Below are positions 15,214 to 23,518 of a stretch of DNA of 37,642 nt, in pieces (positions within the stretch are counted from its first letter, which is position 1; every line of letters starts with the position of its first letter). Origin of the DNA: Abditibacterium sp. (GTDB lineage Bacteria > Armatimonadota > Abditibacteriia > Abditibacteriales > Abditibacteriaceae); contig JAUJNG010000026.1 of NCBI GenBank assembly GCA_030448265.1, positions 24,551 through 62,192 on the forward strand, written 5' to 3'. Below the pieces are notes generated by a model. The model worked only from the letters and a program-made list of their open reading frames with translations, had not been told where the DNA came from and made no database searches. A program made the position numbers and the translations under genes.

Positions 15214-17267
15214 ATTTACAGCCTGTTAAACCCAATACGTTCATGTCTCTTTTATCCCTTTCTCCCCTCGATGGCCGCTACGCCGCTTCCACCGAACTAT
15301 TGCAGCCCTATTTTTCGGAATGGGCATTAATCAAATACCGCGTCCACGTCGAAATCGAGTGGCTGCTGATGCTCTCGGAAACCCCCGAAATCCCCGAAGT
15401 GCGCCAATTCTCGCCCGACGAAACCCGCTTTTTGCGTTCTATCACCGAAAATTTTGATGACGTCGCCGCCCAGCGCGTTAAAGAAATCGAAAAAACCACC
15501 AATCACGATGTCAAGGCCGTCGAATACTTTCTCAAAGAAAAACTGGCGCAAACGAGCCTCGAAAACGACCGCGAATGGCTGCATTTCGCCTGCACTTCGG
15601 AAGATATCAACAATCTTTCGCACGCCTTGATGCTCCAGGGCGGCATCCGTGAGGTTTGGCTGGACAAAGCCTTCGCGGTTGTGAACCGCGTGAGTGATTT
15701 AGCCGAAACCTGGCTCGAAACGCCGATGCTGGCGCGCACACACGGCCAGACCGCTTCGCCAACGACGGTGGGCAAGGAGTTCGCCGTCTTCGTGCATCGC
15801 TGGAACCGTCAGTTAGAGCAGATTGCAAATCAGGAGTATCTGGGCAAAATCAACGGCGCCGTCGGCAATTTCAACGCGCACGTCGCGGCCTATCCCGACG
15901 CCCCCTGGCCGCAGATTTCGCGCGATTTCGTGCTGTCTCTGGGGCTGTCGCACAATCCTCTCACCACGCAGATCGAAGCGCACGATTATATCGCGGAGCT
16001 TTTCGACGCGCTGCGCCGCTTCAACCTCATCGCCCTCGATTTCGCGCGCGACATCTGGACTTACATCTCGATGGGCTATTTCAAGCAGAAAGTCGTCGCG
16101 GGAGAGGTGGGAAGCTCGACGATGCCACACAAAGTCAATCCCATCGATTTCGAGAACGCCGAAGCGAATTTGGGCCTTTCCAACGCGATGCTGGAACATC
16201 TCGCGGGCAAACTGCCGATTTCGCGTTTGCAGCGCGATTTGACCGACTCCTCGGCGCTGCGGAATCTGGGCGTGGGCGTGGGGTATTCATTGCTCGCTCT
16301 GGTGGCGTTGAATCGCGGTCTGGGCAAGCTCGAACTCAACGAGGCGAAACTTTCGAGCGATTTGGACGGCGCCTGGGAAGTGCTGGCGGAGCCGATTCAA
16401 ACTGTGATGAGGAAGGCGGGCCACGAAAACCCTTACGAAAAACTCAAAGAACTGACGCGCGGCGCGACGATGAACGAGGCGACGATTCGCGCCTTCATTG
16501 AGGATTTGGAACTGCCCGCCGAGGACAAAGCGCGGCTTGTGGAATTGACTCCGGCGAAATACGTCGGGCTGGCGGCGACTGTGGCCTGCTTGGAAGTGAC
16601 AGTCATGCCTCACTCGCTGACGCTTCGCGTTCTCCATGCCCATGAAACCCACTCAACTCGCTCCCCACCTCCATCAAGTCCTCTTCGGCTTCGTCAACGC
16701 CTACGCCGTCACCACGCCCGAAGACGACTGGGTTTTGGTGGACACCGGCCTCAAAACCAACTTCGCTTCCCTCCAAAACCTCGACACCCATTTCGGTCGC
16801 CCGCCGCTCGCCATTGTCCTCACGCATGGACATTTCGACCACGCTGGCAACGCGGGCGAACTGGCGTCGCGCTGGGGCGTGAAAATTTATGTTCATCATC
16901 TCGAAAGGCCGTTTTTGACCGGACAGTCGATGTATCCGCCTTCCGACCCAACGGTTGGCGGCCCGCTCGCGCAGATGACGCGCGTCATTCCCAACGCGCT
17001 TTTCAACCTCACCGGCCAACTCGAAACCCTTCCCGAAGACGGAATTTTGCCACCATTGCCCGCCTGGAAACTCATCGAAACGCCAGGCCACACGCCAGGC
17101 CATATTTCGCTCTGGAACGAGGACGAGCGGATTTTAATCGCGGGCGATGCCCTGGCGACCGCCGATTTCGATTCCTACCTCGGCATGGCGACGAAAAAAC
17201 AAAAGTTATCCCTGGGCGGCTCGCCGTTTACGCCCGATTGGGAAGCGGCGCGCGCCTCGGTTCATAA
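15210..17267 (+). CDS. purB: adenylosuccinate lyase PurB, with lost stop codon and out-of-frame C-terminal extension
   Basis: PurB removes fumarate from SAICAR and from adenylosuccinate in purine synthesis. The first part is complete: SPLDGRYAASTELLQPYFSEW, FACTSEDINNLSHALML, RTHGQTASPTTVGKEFA and the signature loop GEVGSSTMPHKVNPIDFEN, reaching LTPAKYVGLAATVACLE at 16595, where E. coli PurB would nearly end. A dispersed repeat then begins (16605-16633). No stop follows, so the frame runs on for about 220 residues, overlapping the next gene in another frame; that tail is Arg/Pro/His-rich and looks like noise. An ATG at 15243 (MSLLSLSPLDGRY) agrees best with the family; the one at 15210 couples to the previous gene by an ATGA overlap. 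Confidence 0.9.
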   Translation: MNLQPVKPNTFMSLLSLSPLDGRYAASTELLQPYFSEWALIKYRVHVEIEWLLMLSETPEIPEVRQFSPDETRFLRSITENFDDVAAQRVKEIEKTTNHDVKAVEYFLKEKLAQTSLENDREWLHFACTSEDINNLSHALMLQGGIREVWLDKAFAVVNRVSDLAETWLETPMLARTHGQTASPTTVGKEFAVFVHRWNRQLEQIANQEYLGKINGAVGNFNAHVAAYPDAPWPQISRDFVLSLGLSHNPLTTQIEAHDYIAELFDALRRFNLIALDFARDIWTYISMGYFKQKVVAGEVGSSTMPHKVNPIDFENAEANLGLSNAMLEHLAGKLPISRLQRDLTDSSALRNLGVGVGYSLLALVALNRGLGKLELNEAKLSSDLDGAWEVLAEPIQTVMRKAGHENPYEKLKELTRGATMNEATIRAFIEDLELPAEDKARLVELTPAKYVGLAATVACLEVTVMPHSLTLRVLHAHETHSTRSPPPSSPLRLRQRLRRHHARRRLGFGGHRPQNQLRFPPKPRHPFRSPAARHCPHAWTFRPRWQRGRTGVALGRENLCSSSRKAVFDRTVDVSAFRPNGWRPARADDARHSQRAFQPHRPTRNPSRRRNFATIARLETHRNARPHARPYFALERGRADFNRGRCPGDRRFRFLPRHGDEKTKVIPGRLAVYARLGSGARLGS
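16605..16633. repeat. 29-bp half of a dispersed inverted repeat, at the purB 3' end
   Basis: These 29 bases are identical to the right arm (29508-29536) and the reverse complement of the left arm (29455-29483) of the inverted repeat beside the tRNA. Only one arm is present here. It falls exactly where the PurB homology ends and three bases before the MBL-fold start codon. Confidence 0.9.
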
Positions 17268-17544
17268 ACTGGCCGATCTGGAAGCGGTCGTGGTCGCGGC
17301 GGGGCACGGCAAACTGATGTCGGGCGCCGATCTGCCGCAGCAAATGCGCGATTTCGCCCACACTTTCACGCCGCCGCAGCAGGGGCGCTACGTCGAGAAT
17401 CCGGCGCGATTCAGCGAAAAAGGCGTGACCTTTCTGCCGCCCAAGCCGCAGGATAATTTCGGTCGCAACGCGGCGAAAATCGCGGGTGCGGCGGCGGTCG
17501 TGATGCTGGGCGCGAAGTTAATTTCGCGGCGCAAAGCGGATTAA
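16636..17544 (+). CDS. MBL-fold metallo-hydrolase
   Basis: The 302-residue protein has the metallo-beta-lactamase metal site THGHFDHAGN near residue 58, a later H in TPGHTPGHISLWNEDERILIAGDAL (third His and bridging Asp), and a final AAGHGK His. This gives the two-metal hydrolase set, as in glyoxalase II-like and lactonase-like enzymes; the substrate cannot be read. A C-terminal hydrophobic helix (IAGAAAVVMLGAKLIS, then RRKAD) may anchor it in the membrane with the enzyme facing the cytosol. The ATG at 16636 or 16642 has no ribosome site, because a repeat lies directly upstream. Its coding region is overlapped by the purB read-through frame, so translation may depend on ribosomes from purB. 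Confidence 0.85.
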   Translation: MPMKPTQLAPHLHQVLFGFVNAYAVTTPEDDWVLVDTGLKTNFASLQNLDTHFGRPPLAIVLTHGHFDHAGNAGELASRWGVKIYVHHLERPFLTGQSMYPPSDPTVGGPLAQMTRVIPNALFNLTGQLETLPEDGILPPLPAWKLIETPGHTPGHISLWNEDERILIAGDALATADFDSYLGMATKKQKLSLGGSPFTPDWEAARASVHKLADLEAVVVAAGHGKLMSGADLPQQMRDFAHTFTPPQQGRYVENPARFSEKGVTFLPPKPQDNFGRNAAKIAGAAAVVMLGAKLISRRKAD

Positions 17545-17565
17545 ACTGGGAATCGGAGGCGAAAA

Positions 17566-17802
17566 ATGTTGCAGGTCACTTTGCCGGATGAGTTGCAGGA
17601 GCGCGTGCAAAAACGCGCTTCCCAAGCGGGGCGCGGGGCCGATGAATGGGTTCTGGCAGCGCTCGAAAACCAACTGCGCCAGGAATTTTTAGAGCAAAAA
17701 ATGGCCGAAGCGCTCGCTTCGGGGCCACCCATCGCCACAGATGATCAGTGGTGGCAGGAGTTGGAAGACGAAGCCCTGCGCGAAATTGAGAAGCGCAAAT
17801 GA
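17566..17802 (+). CDS. ribbon-helix-helix antitoxin, first TA module
   Basis: The 78-residue protein begins MLQVTLPDELQERVQKRASQAG, a CopG/ParD-like ribbon-helix-helix DNA-binding start, followed by a helical, acidic C-terminal part with DDQWWQELEDEALREIEKR, where the toxin would be bound. GGAGGCGAAAA lies just before the ATG. It overlaps the toxin gene by four bases (ATGA). Antitoxins of this kind usually repress their own promoter. The N-terminus and leader are nearly identical to the antitoxin at 18158. Confidence 0.8.
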   Translation: MLQVTLPDELQERVQKRASQAGRGADEWVLAALENQLRQEFLEQKMAEALASGPPIATDDQWWQELEDEALREIEKRK

Positions 17803-18137
17803 ACTCCAACGGTGTTTTCGTGGTTCTGCCGCAGGCGCGCGCGGATTTGTTGGAAATCACGCGCTTTCTATCGCTGCGAAATTCGGCTAATGCAGTCAAA
17901 TTCGTTCGCGCCGCGCGCGAAACGTTCGATGATCTGGCGCAATCGCCCTTCCTCGGCGCGCCGCAGGGGTTCAGCGATCCGGCGCACCATTCGCTGCGCC
18001 ACTGGCCGGTGAAGAGTTTCCGTTCTTACCAGATTTTTTACCGGCCTTTCGCTTCTTCCGATGGCGTGCAAATCTGGCGCGTTTTGCACAATTCACAGGA
18101 AGTCGTGCCGCGTTTGGAAGAAGTATCGGAAACTTAA
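17799..18137 (+). CDS. ParE/RelE-family toxin, first TA module
   Basis: The 112-residue basic protein has the ParE/RelE pattern: VVLPQARADLLEITRFLSLRNSANAVKFVRAARETFDDLAQSPFLGAPQGF, then HSLRHWPVKSFRSYQIFYRPF and GVQIWRVLHNSQE. ParE toxins poison gyrase and RelE toxins cut mRNA on the ribosome; the residues seen do not decide between them, though the pairing with an RHH antitoxin favours ParE. It is translationally coupled to the antitoxin. The whole module recurs in altered form directly downstream. Confidence 0.8.
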   Translation: MNSNGVFVVLPQARADLLEITRFLSLRNSANAVKFVRAARETFDDLAQSPFLGAPQGFSDPAHHSLRHWPVKSFRSYQIFYRPFASSDGVQIWRVLHNSQEVVPRLEEVSET

Positions 18138-18157
18138 TTGGAAAATGGAGGCGAAAA

Positions 18158-18412
18158 ATGTTGCAAGTCACTTTGCCGGATGAATTAGCGGAATGGGTCG
18201 CCAAAAACGCCGCGCCCGAAGGCTTTGAGAGCGCCGATGCCCTTGTCGTCGAAGCCGTGCGCGCCCTGCGCGAGCGCAGGGAAGCGCAGCGCGAGCGCGA
18301 AGCGAAAATGGTTTTGGAAGCTATCGAAGAACCAGGTGAAGACATCGAGGCCACGCCGCAATGGTGGAACGGATTTCGCGCGGAACTGAGCGAGAAATAT
18401 GGCGCAAAATAA
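18158..18412 (+). CDS. ribbon-helix-helix antitoxin, second TA module
   Basis: The 84-residue product begins MLQVTLPDELAEWVAKNAAPEG, matching the first antitoxin over the DNA-binding strand. It then diverges through a charged helix (RALRERREAQREREAKMV) to a C-terminal ATPQWWNGFRAELSEKYG. The QWW pair is kept in both antitoxins. The leader GGAGGCGAAAA and the first 20 coding bases are almost identical to the first module. The toxin gene starts inside its last codons (14-base overlap). Confidence 0.78.
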   Translation: MLQVTLPDELAEWVAKNAAPEGFESADALVVEAVRALRERREAQREREAKMVLEAIEEPGEDIEATPQWWNGFRAELSEKYGAK

Positions 18413-18758
18413 TCCCGCACCACCGGCCATCATTTTGCGTCCGGCGGCGCGACGTGATTTAGAAGGCATTTTCGCCTCGCTCTCGGCCCGAAATCCGCGC
18501 CGCGCCGATGATTTTCTGCACGCCGCGCAAAAGACCTTGTTGCAACTCGGCAAATTGCCGCATCTGGGTTCGCCCCTGGATTGGACGCCAATTGACCGGC
18601 GTCTGCATTCGTTGCGGCGCTGGCCAATTTCCGATTTTCGCTTTTATCACATCATTTACCGGCCCCTGGCTTCCGACGACGGCGTAGTCGTTTTTCGTGT
18701 TTTGCATTCCGCTCAGGACGCGCCCAGCCGAACTGCCGAGACTTTGGATGATGAGTAA
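18399..18758 (+). CDS. ParE/RelE-family toxin, second TA module
   Basis: The 119-residue protein reads IILRPAARRDLEGIFASLSARNPRRADDFLHAAQKTLLQLGKLPHLGSPLDW, then HSLRRWPISDFRFYHIIYRPL and GVVVFRVLHSAQD, parallel to the first toxin throughout (HSLRxWP, IxYRP, VLH). Its N-terminus has a short Pro-rich extension. The two toxins differ at many positions, so the duplication is old or they arrived separately. Specificity is not readable. Confidence 0.78.
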   Translation: MAQNNPAPPAIILRPAARRDLEGIFASLSARNPRRADDFLHAAQKTLLQLGKLPHLGSPLDWTPIDRRLHSLRRWPISDFRFYHIIYRPLASDDGVVVFRVLHSAQDAPSRTAETLDDE

Positions 18759-18775
18759 ATATCCGGCACCCCCCG

Positions 18776-18807
18776 CGTCCCGAAACATCGCTTAACGGGC
18801 GTTTTTT
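18776..18807 (+). terminator. weak terminator-like hairpin between the second TA module and uvrA
   Basis: A short stem CGTCC / GGGCG (18776-18780, 18797-18801) with a 16-base loop is followed by T6. It could end the toxin-antitoxin transcript. Like the hairpin before mfd, it lies less than 20 bases before the start codon of a repair gene. Confidence 0.4.
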
Positions 18808-18823
18808 CTCGCCCTGATCTTTT

Positions 18824-21800
18824 ATGCCAACCGCCGCCGAAACCCTCGACAAACCCAAAAAAGTCCGCCGCAAAGCCAATCCCCAGCCGATTTGCGCCCC
18901 CGATGCGCCTGCGCCCGCCGAAATCACGCCCGACAAATACATCATCGTCAAGGGCGCGCGCCAGCACAACCTCAAAAACCTCGACATCAACATCCCGCGC
19001 CACCAGCTCATCACCATCACCGGCCTGAGTGGAAGCGGCAAATCTTCGCTGGCCTTCGACACGATTTACGCCGAAGGCCAGCGCCGCTATGTTGAAAGTC
19101 TGTCGGCTTACGCGCGCCAGTTTTTGGGGCAGATGGACAAGCCCGATGTCGATTTCGTCGAAGGGCTTTCGCCCGCGATTTCCATCGACCAGAAAACCGC
19201 GAGTCGCAACCCGCGCTCAACGGTGGCGACCGTCACCGAGGTTTACGACTACCTGCGCCTCTTATTCGCGCGCGCCGGAACGCCGCACTGCCCGCTGTGT
19301 GGGCGCGTGGTGCAAAAGCAGTCGGCGGAACTCATCGTCAATAAAATCATGGACTTGGGCGAGGGTGCGCGGCTGCACATCCTCGCGCCGCTCGTGCGCG
19401 GGCGCAAGGGCGAATATAAAAAGGTCTTCGAGGACGCGCGCAAAAAAGGTTTCGCGCGCGTTCGGGTCAACGGCACGATTTACAACATCGACGAAACCGA
19501 CGACCTCAAACTCGAACGCTACGAAAAACACGACATCGAAATCGTGGTAGATCGCATCGTTTTGAAGGCCGAAGACCGCTCGCGCATCGCCGATTCGGTT
19601 CAAACCGCGCTCAAAATGGCCGAGGGCGTCGTGATGGTCGAAATCGTCGTCCGTGAGGGTGAAAAAGCGCCCGCCGAACCGGTTTTAACCTTCTCCGAAG
19701 CCTTCGCCTGCGCCTACGACGGCACCAGTTTCGAGGAACTGGAGCCGCGCACATTCAGTTTCAACAGCCCTTATGGCGCGTGTCCCGAATGCTCCGGCCT
19801 GGGGCATCACATGGAGTTCGACGCGCAATTGTGCGTGCCCGACACCCGTTTGACGCTCGATGAAGGCGCGATTGCGCCGTGGCGAAAATCCAATTCCAAC
19901 TACAAAAAAGAGATGCTTCGCAGCTTGGGGCGCGAGTTCGGTTTCACCATCCACGACAAATGGAGCGACCTCACCCAGCATCAAAAAGACGTGGTTTTGC
20001 ACGGCTCGGCGGGCCAGCAGATTCACATTTCCTACGTCAATATGCACGGGCGGCGGCGCAGCTACAAAGTCGAATGGGAAGGCGTTCTGGCGAGTCTGAA
20101 GCGCGAATACTCCGAATTTGGCGACAACACCAAGGAAGAGTTGCAGAAATATATGAGCGAAGCGCCCTGCAAAGCGTGTCAGGGCGCGCGTCTCAAACCC
20201 TGGCCGTTGATGACGACTGTCGCGGGCAAAAATATCGCGGCGCTCACCAATATTGGCGTCGGCGAAGCGGCGCAGTTTTTCGCCGCGATGCGAAAGCAAA
20301 GCGACAAAGCCGTTGAACCCATTGACGCGCTCGAAAATGGTATGCCGGTCGCGCTCGCGCAGATTTCGGAAGATGGGGCGGCTTGCGCCCTCTTCCAATC
20401 ATCGAAACGGCAATGGATTGAAGAGGGCGCAAGCCCCGCCACCGCCAAAATTCCGGTCAACAAACCGATTCTCGATTTGGGACTGCCGCCCCAACTTTCC
20501 CTGCGCGAAGCGGCGATTTCGCGGCCCATCGTCAAGGAAATTCAGGAGCGTTTGCAGTTTCTGGTCGATGTCGGCCTCGATTATCTCACCCTCGACCGCA
20601 CCGCTTCCACATTAAGCGGCGGCGAAGCGCAGCGCATTCGATTGGCGACGCAAATCGGGTCGGGGTTGGTCGGCGTGCTTTACGTTCTGGATGAGCCGTC
20701 GATTGGACTTCACCAGCGCGACAACGAAAAGCTGATTGCGACACTCAAGCGCCTCAAACGGCTGGGCAACACGGTGATTGTGGTGGAACACGACGAGGAC
20801 ACCATGCGCGCTTCGGATCACATCGTGGACATCGGGCCGGCGGCGGGCGAACACGGCGGTCGCATCGTGGCGCAGGGCACGCTCGACGATATTATCGCCT
20901 GTGAAGCCTCGGCGACGGGCCGCTTTTTGAGCGGGCGCGAACAAATGCCGGTGCGCGCCACGCGCCGCGAACCAAGCGGATTTATCGAGATTTTGGGGGC
21001 GCGCGAACACAATTTGAAGGGTATCGACGCGCAAATTCCGCTCGGCTGCATGGTGTGCGTGACGGGCGTGTCGGGAAGCGGCAAATCGACGCTCATCGAA
21101 GACATTTTGTATCCGCGTTTGGCCTACGAACTTTCGAAACAGAGCGTTTTGTGGGGCAAGCACGACGAAATTCGCGGCCTGGAACAGATCGACAAAATCA
21201 TCAACATCGACCAAAGCCCCATCGGTCGCACGCCGCGCTCCAATCCCGCCACTTACACCGGCGCGTTCACGCCGCTTCGCGATTTATTTAGCGCGACGCG
21301 CGAGGCCAAACTGCGCGGCTACGGGCCAGGACGCTTCAGTTTCAACGTCAAGCGCGGCGCTGCGAAAACTGTCAGGGCGACGGCATTATCAAAATCGAAA
21401 TGCACTTTTTGCCCGACGTTTATGTGCCCTGCGAAGTCTGCGGCGGCAAACGCTACGGACGCGAAACGCTTGAAGTCAAATTCAAAGGGCATTCCATCGC
21501 CGACATTCTCGATATGACCGTCGCCGAAGCGTTGGAGACTTTTGAAGCGATTCCTTCATTATCTCGCAAACTGCAAACGATATGCGATGTGGGTCTGGGA
21601 TATATCCGCATGGGCCAGCCCGCGACAACGCTTAGCGGCGGCGAAGCACAGCGCGTGAAACTGGCGACGGAACTGGCTAAACGTTCGACGGGCCACACGC
21701 TTTATATTCTCGATGAGCCGAGCGTCGGGCTGCACATGGCGGATGTCAAAGTGTTAATTCAAGTTTTGCAACGCTTGACCGACCAGGGCAACACGATATT

Positions 21801-21984
21801 GGTTATCGAACACAATCTGGATTTGATTGCTTGCGCTGATTATCTCATTGATTTAGGGCCGGAAGGCGGCGCGGGCGGCGGAAAAATCGTCGCGACGGGC
21901 ACGCCGGAAGAAGTGATGAAAAACAAGAAATCGTATACCGGACAGTTTTTGAAGGCGCATTTGGAGCGGATGAAACATGGTTGA
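18824..21984 (+). CDS. uvrA: excinuclease ABC subunit A, interrupted by a one-base frameshift
   Basis: UvrA is the dimeric ABC ATPase that finds DNA lesions and loads UvrB. The first frame (to 21517) holds GLSGSGKSSLAFDTIYAEGQRRYVESLSAYARQFLG from residue about 66, the first signature STLSGGEAQRIRLATQIGSG with DEPSIGLHQRD, and the second Walker A GVSGSGKSTL. At about 21355-21362, inside the second zinc module, one base is missing (a KRG then CENCQGDG pattern is expected). The rest (EMHFLPDVYVPCEVCGGKRY, TTLSGGEAQRVKLATELA, DEPSVGLHMAD) continues in another frame to 21984. Two more oddities: the first zinc module has CAYD in place of CxxC near residue 295, and an extra stretch of about 55 residues containing a palindrome precedes PIVKEIQERLQFL. 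Confidence 0.9.
20380..20435. repeat. palindromic repeat inserted in frame within uvrA
   Basis: Arms 20380-20400 and 20416-20435 are reverse complements apart from one extra C (core GGCTTGCGCCCTCTTC), around a 15-base loop. Translated, it contributes about 19 residues (ACALFQSSKRQWIEEGASP) to a UvrA segment where the family is normally much shorter. The reading frame is preserved through it. Confidence 0.8.
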
Positions 21985-22420
21985 TAAAGCTGCGCGACGT
22001 GAATTGGCTTTGCATCTGCGCCGTTTGGCCAACGGGCGCATTACTGATACTGAATTCGATGATGCAACCGATGATTTGGCAGCCTATAGCGAAGACGATG
22101 GGCTTTACGCCGTTTGGTTTGAGGCGTGGGCGCTTTATGACGATTTTTCTGAAATGCGATTTCGCGGCGAAAATCGTCTGGGCAAACCAGAACGACGCAC
22201 AATCGCGCGCTGGATTTTGTTTTTGCAAAACGATTTGGAATTCGAGTGGCGGAGCGAGTCTCTATGGCACAAGTTACAACGCTTTTTCGCCGCACACTAT
22301 CGATGGATTGCGAGGCCCACACCTTGGGTGCAAGGTGAGAAAGAAGTTTGGCCGTTTTTTCGGCGTGCGGATTTTGAAAGTGCCTTAAGTCGGCCCCAAT
22401 TTCTCTGTGGCGCAAAATGA
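21977..22420 (+). CDS. hypothetical protein downstream of uvrA
   Basis: The 147-residue cytosolic protein reads ARRELALHLRRLANGRITDTEFDD, then GLYAVWFEAWALYDDF, LGKPERRTIARWILFLQNDLEFEW and a basic tail. I recall similar uncharacterised proteins with the R-x-LxxGRITxxEFxD and IARxxLFLxSxxxYEW patterns from several phyla, but know no function. Its ATG overlaps the last eight bases of uvrA and has TTGGAG upstream, so it is translationally coupled. GC is lower than in uvrA. A hairpin with a T-run follows. Confidence 0.6.
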   Translation: MVDKAARRELALHLRRLANGRITDTEFDDATDDLAAYSEDDGLYAVWFEAWALYDDFSEMRFRGENRLGKPERRTIARWILFLQNDLEFEWRSESLWHKLQRFFAAHYRWIARPTPWVQGEKEVWPFFRRADFESALSRPQFLCGAK

Positions 22421-22424
22421 AAAC

Positions 22425-22455
22425 CCACTCCAAAATGTTGGAGGGGGTTTTTCAA
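22425..22455. terminator. terminator between convergent genes
   Basis: Stem AACCCACTCCAA / TTGGAGGGGGTT with loop AATG is followed by T-rich sequence on + and preceded by A-rich sequence. It can end the uvrA-side transcript and the convergent SDR transcript. Confidence 0.7.
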
Positions 22456-22458
22456 ATT

Positions 22459-23316
22459 TTAGCCACCAATCGCCCCAACCTCGACACCTTCAAACGCCGT
22501 ATTCTCGCCGACTGCGCGCCATTTCGCCAATTCTTCGTCCAGCGCGGCGCGCTTCTCTTCCCATAGGCCGTAGGCATCGGCGCCCAGCATCAAGCGAAGC
22601 GGTGGGTCGTCGCTTTCGACGGCTTCAATCATCGCGAGCGCCGCTTTGTGCGGGTCGCCTGGCTGTTTGCCGTTGCTGCCGTAAAGATACTGGCGAATTG
22701 GTTCAACAACCGGTTCGTAGTCGCCGATGGAGTTTTGCGGCCTCATGTTGGCGTCACCGGAAAACTCGGTGCGAAACGCGCCTGGCTCCACGATGGTGAC
22801 GTGAATCCCCAACGGCTTCACTTCATCGCGCAGCCCTTCGGAAAAGCCTTCGAGCGCGAATTTCGAGGCGCAATACAAGGCGAAACCGCCCATCGAAACC
22901 AGTCCGCCGATACTCGACACGTTGAGGATGTGACCGCTTTTCTGCTCGCGCATCAAGGGCAAAAGCGCGAGGGTGAGTTCGACGGCGCCAAAAAAGTTGA
23001 CTTCCATCTGGGCGCGAATCTGGGCCGAGGAAAACTCCTCCATCGCGCCCAAGCTGCCCTGTCCGGCGTTGTTGACCAGAACATCGACGCGCCCGAACTT
23101 CCTCAGCGCCGCCTCCACCGCGTGGCGGCGCGCGGTTTCGTCGGTGACATCCAGAGCGACGGCGAGCGCGGTTTGCGGATAGCGCTTCGCCAATTCCTGG
23201 AGCGCGTCGGTGCGCCGTGCGGCTAAAACGGCGCTCTCGCCACGCGCCAGAACCGCTTCGGCCAGCGCGCGCCCAAAACCGCTTGAGGCGCCGGTGATGA
23301 AATAGATTTTGCTCAT
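22459..23316 (-). CDS. short-chain dehydrogenase/reductase (SDR) oxidoreductase
   Basis: This classical SDR of 285 residues has the nucleotide motif TGASSGFGRALAE near residue 8, the NNAGQGSLG segment, the catalytic Ser in LNVSSIGGLVSMGG, and YCASKFALEGFSEGL with the catalytic Tyr-x3-Lys. The Arg-rich strand end (AARRTDALQEL) is compatible with NADPH preference. Such enzymes reduce or oxidise small alcohols and ketones; the substrate is unknown. I use the ATG at 23316, giving MSKIYFITGASSG, with GGAG nine bases before it, rather than the in-frame ATG at 23331. The gene is divergent from metK. Confidence 0.88.
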   Translation of the reverse strand: MSKIYFITGASSGFGRALAEAVLARGESAVLAARRTDALQELAKRYPQTALAVALDVTDETARRHAVEAALRKFGRVDVLVNNAGQGSLGAMEEFSSAQIRAQMEVNFFGAVELTLALLPLMREQKSGHILNVSSIGGLVSMGGFALYCASKFALEGFSEGLRDEVKPLGIHVTIVEPGAFRTEFSGDANMRPQNSIGDYEPVVEPIRQYLYGSNGKQPGDPHKAALAMIEAVESDDPPLRLMLGADAYGLWEEKRAALDEELAKWRAVGENTAFEGVEVGAIGG

Positions 23317-23427
23317 TGTTGCATTCTCCATCCCCTAATTTAATGAATTTTTGCGGTCTCGTCATTCTCCCGCGCCTTTTCGACGTGGGTTTTTAACGGG
23401 CAGAAGACCGGCCCGATGCGGCTCTGC

Positions 23428-23518
23428 TAAAATAGGAGGCAATTCGCGGCGGGATGAAGCGCTTAAGTTTTGGGAGCGCGAGTTCCGCCACCCGCGAAAA
23501 ACTCTGGAGTGTATTGAT
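23428..23518 (+). promoter_or_regulatory. structured leader and possible leader peptide before metK
   Basis: The leader has a possible -10 box TAAAAT at about 23428-23433. It can form a helix between TTCGCGGCGGG (23443-23453) and CCCGCGAA (about 23492-23499), enclosing GCGCTT/GAGCGC. AGGAGG at 23434-23439 lies upstream of a 22-codon frame (ATG 23454, TGA 23520-23522) whose stop overlaps the metK TTG. I could not match it to a known SAM riboswitch class. It may be regulatory or chance structure. Confidence 0.35.

Noticed and set aside
16636..17267. The C-terminal tail of the purB frame as a real domain
   Set aside because: It is the MBL gene read in another frame; the residues are Arg/Pro/His-rich with no domain.
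23334..23518. A standard SAM-I riboswitch before metK
   Set aside because: I could not find the conserved core or helix pattern of SAM-I, and no terminator hairpin lies before the start. Only a generic structured leader is reported.
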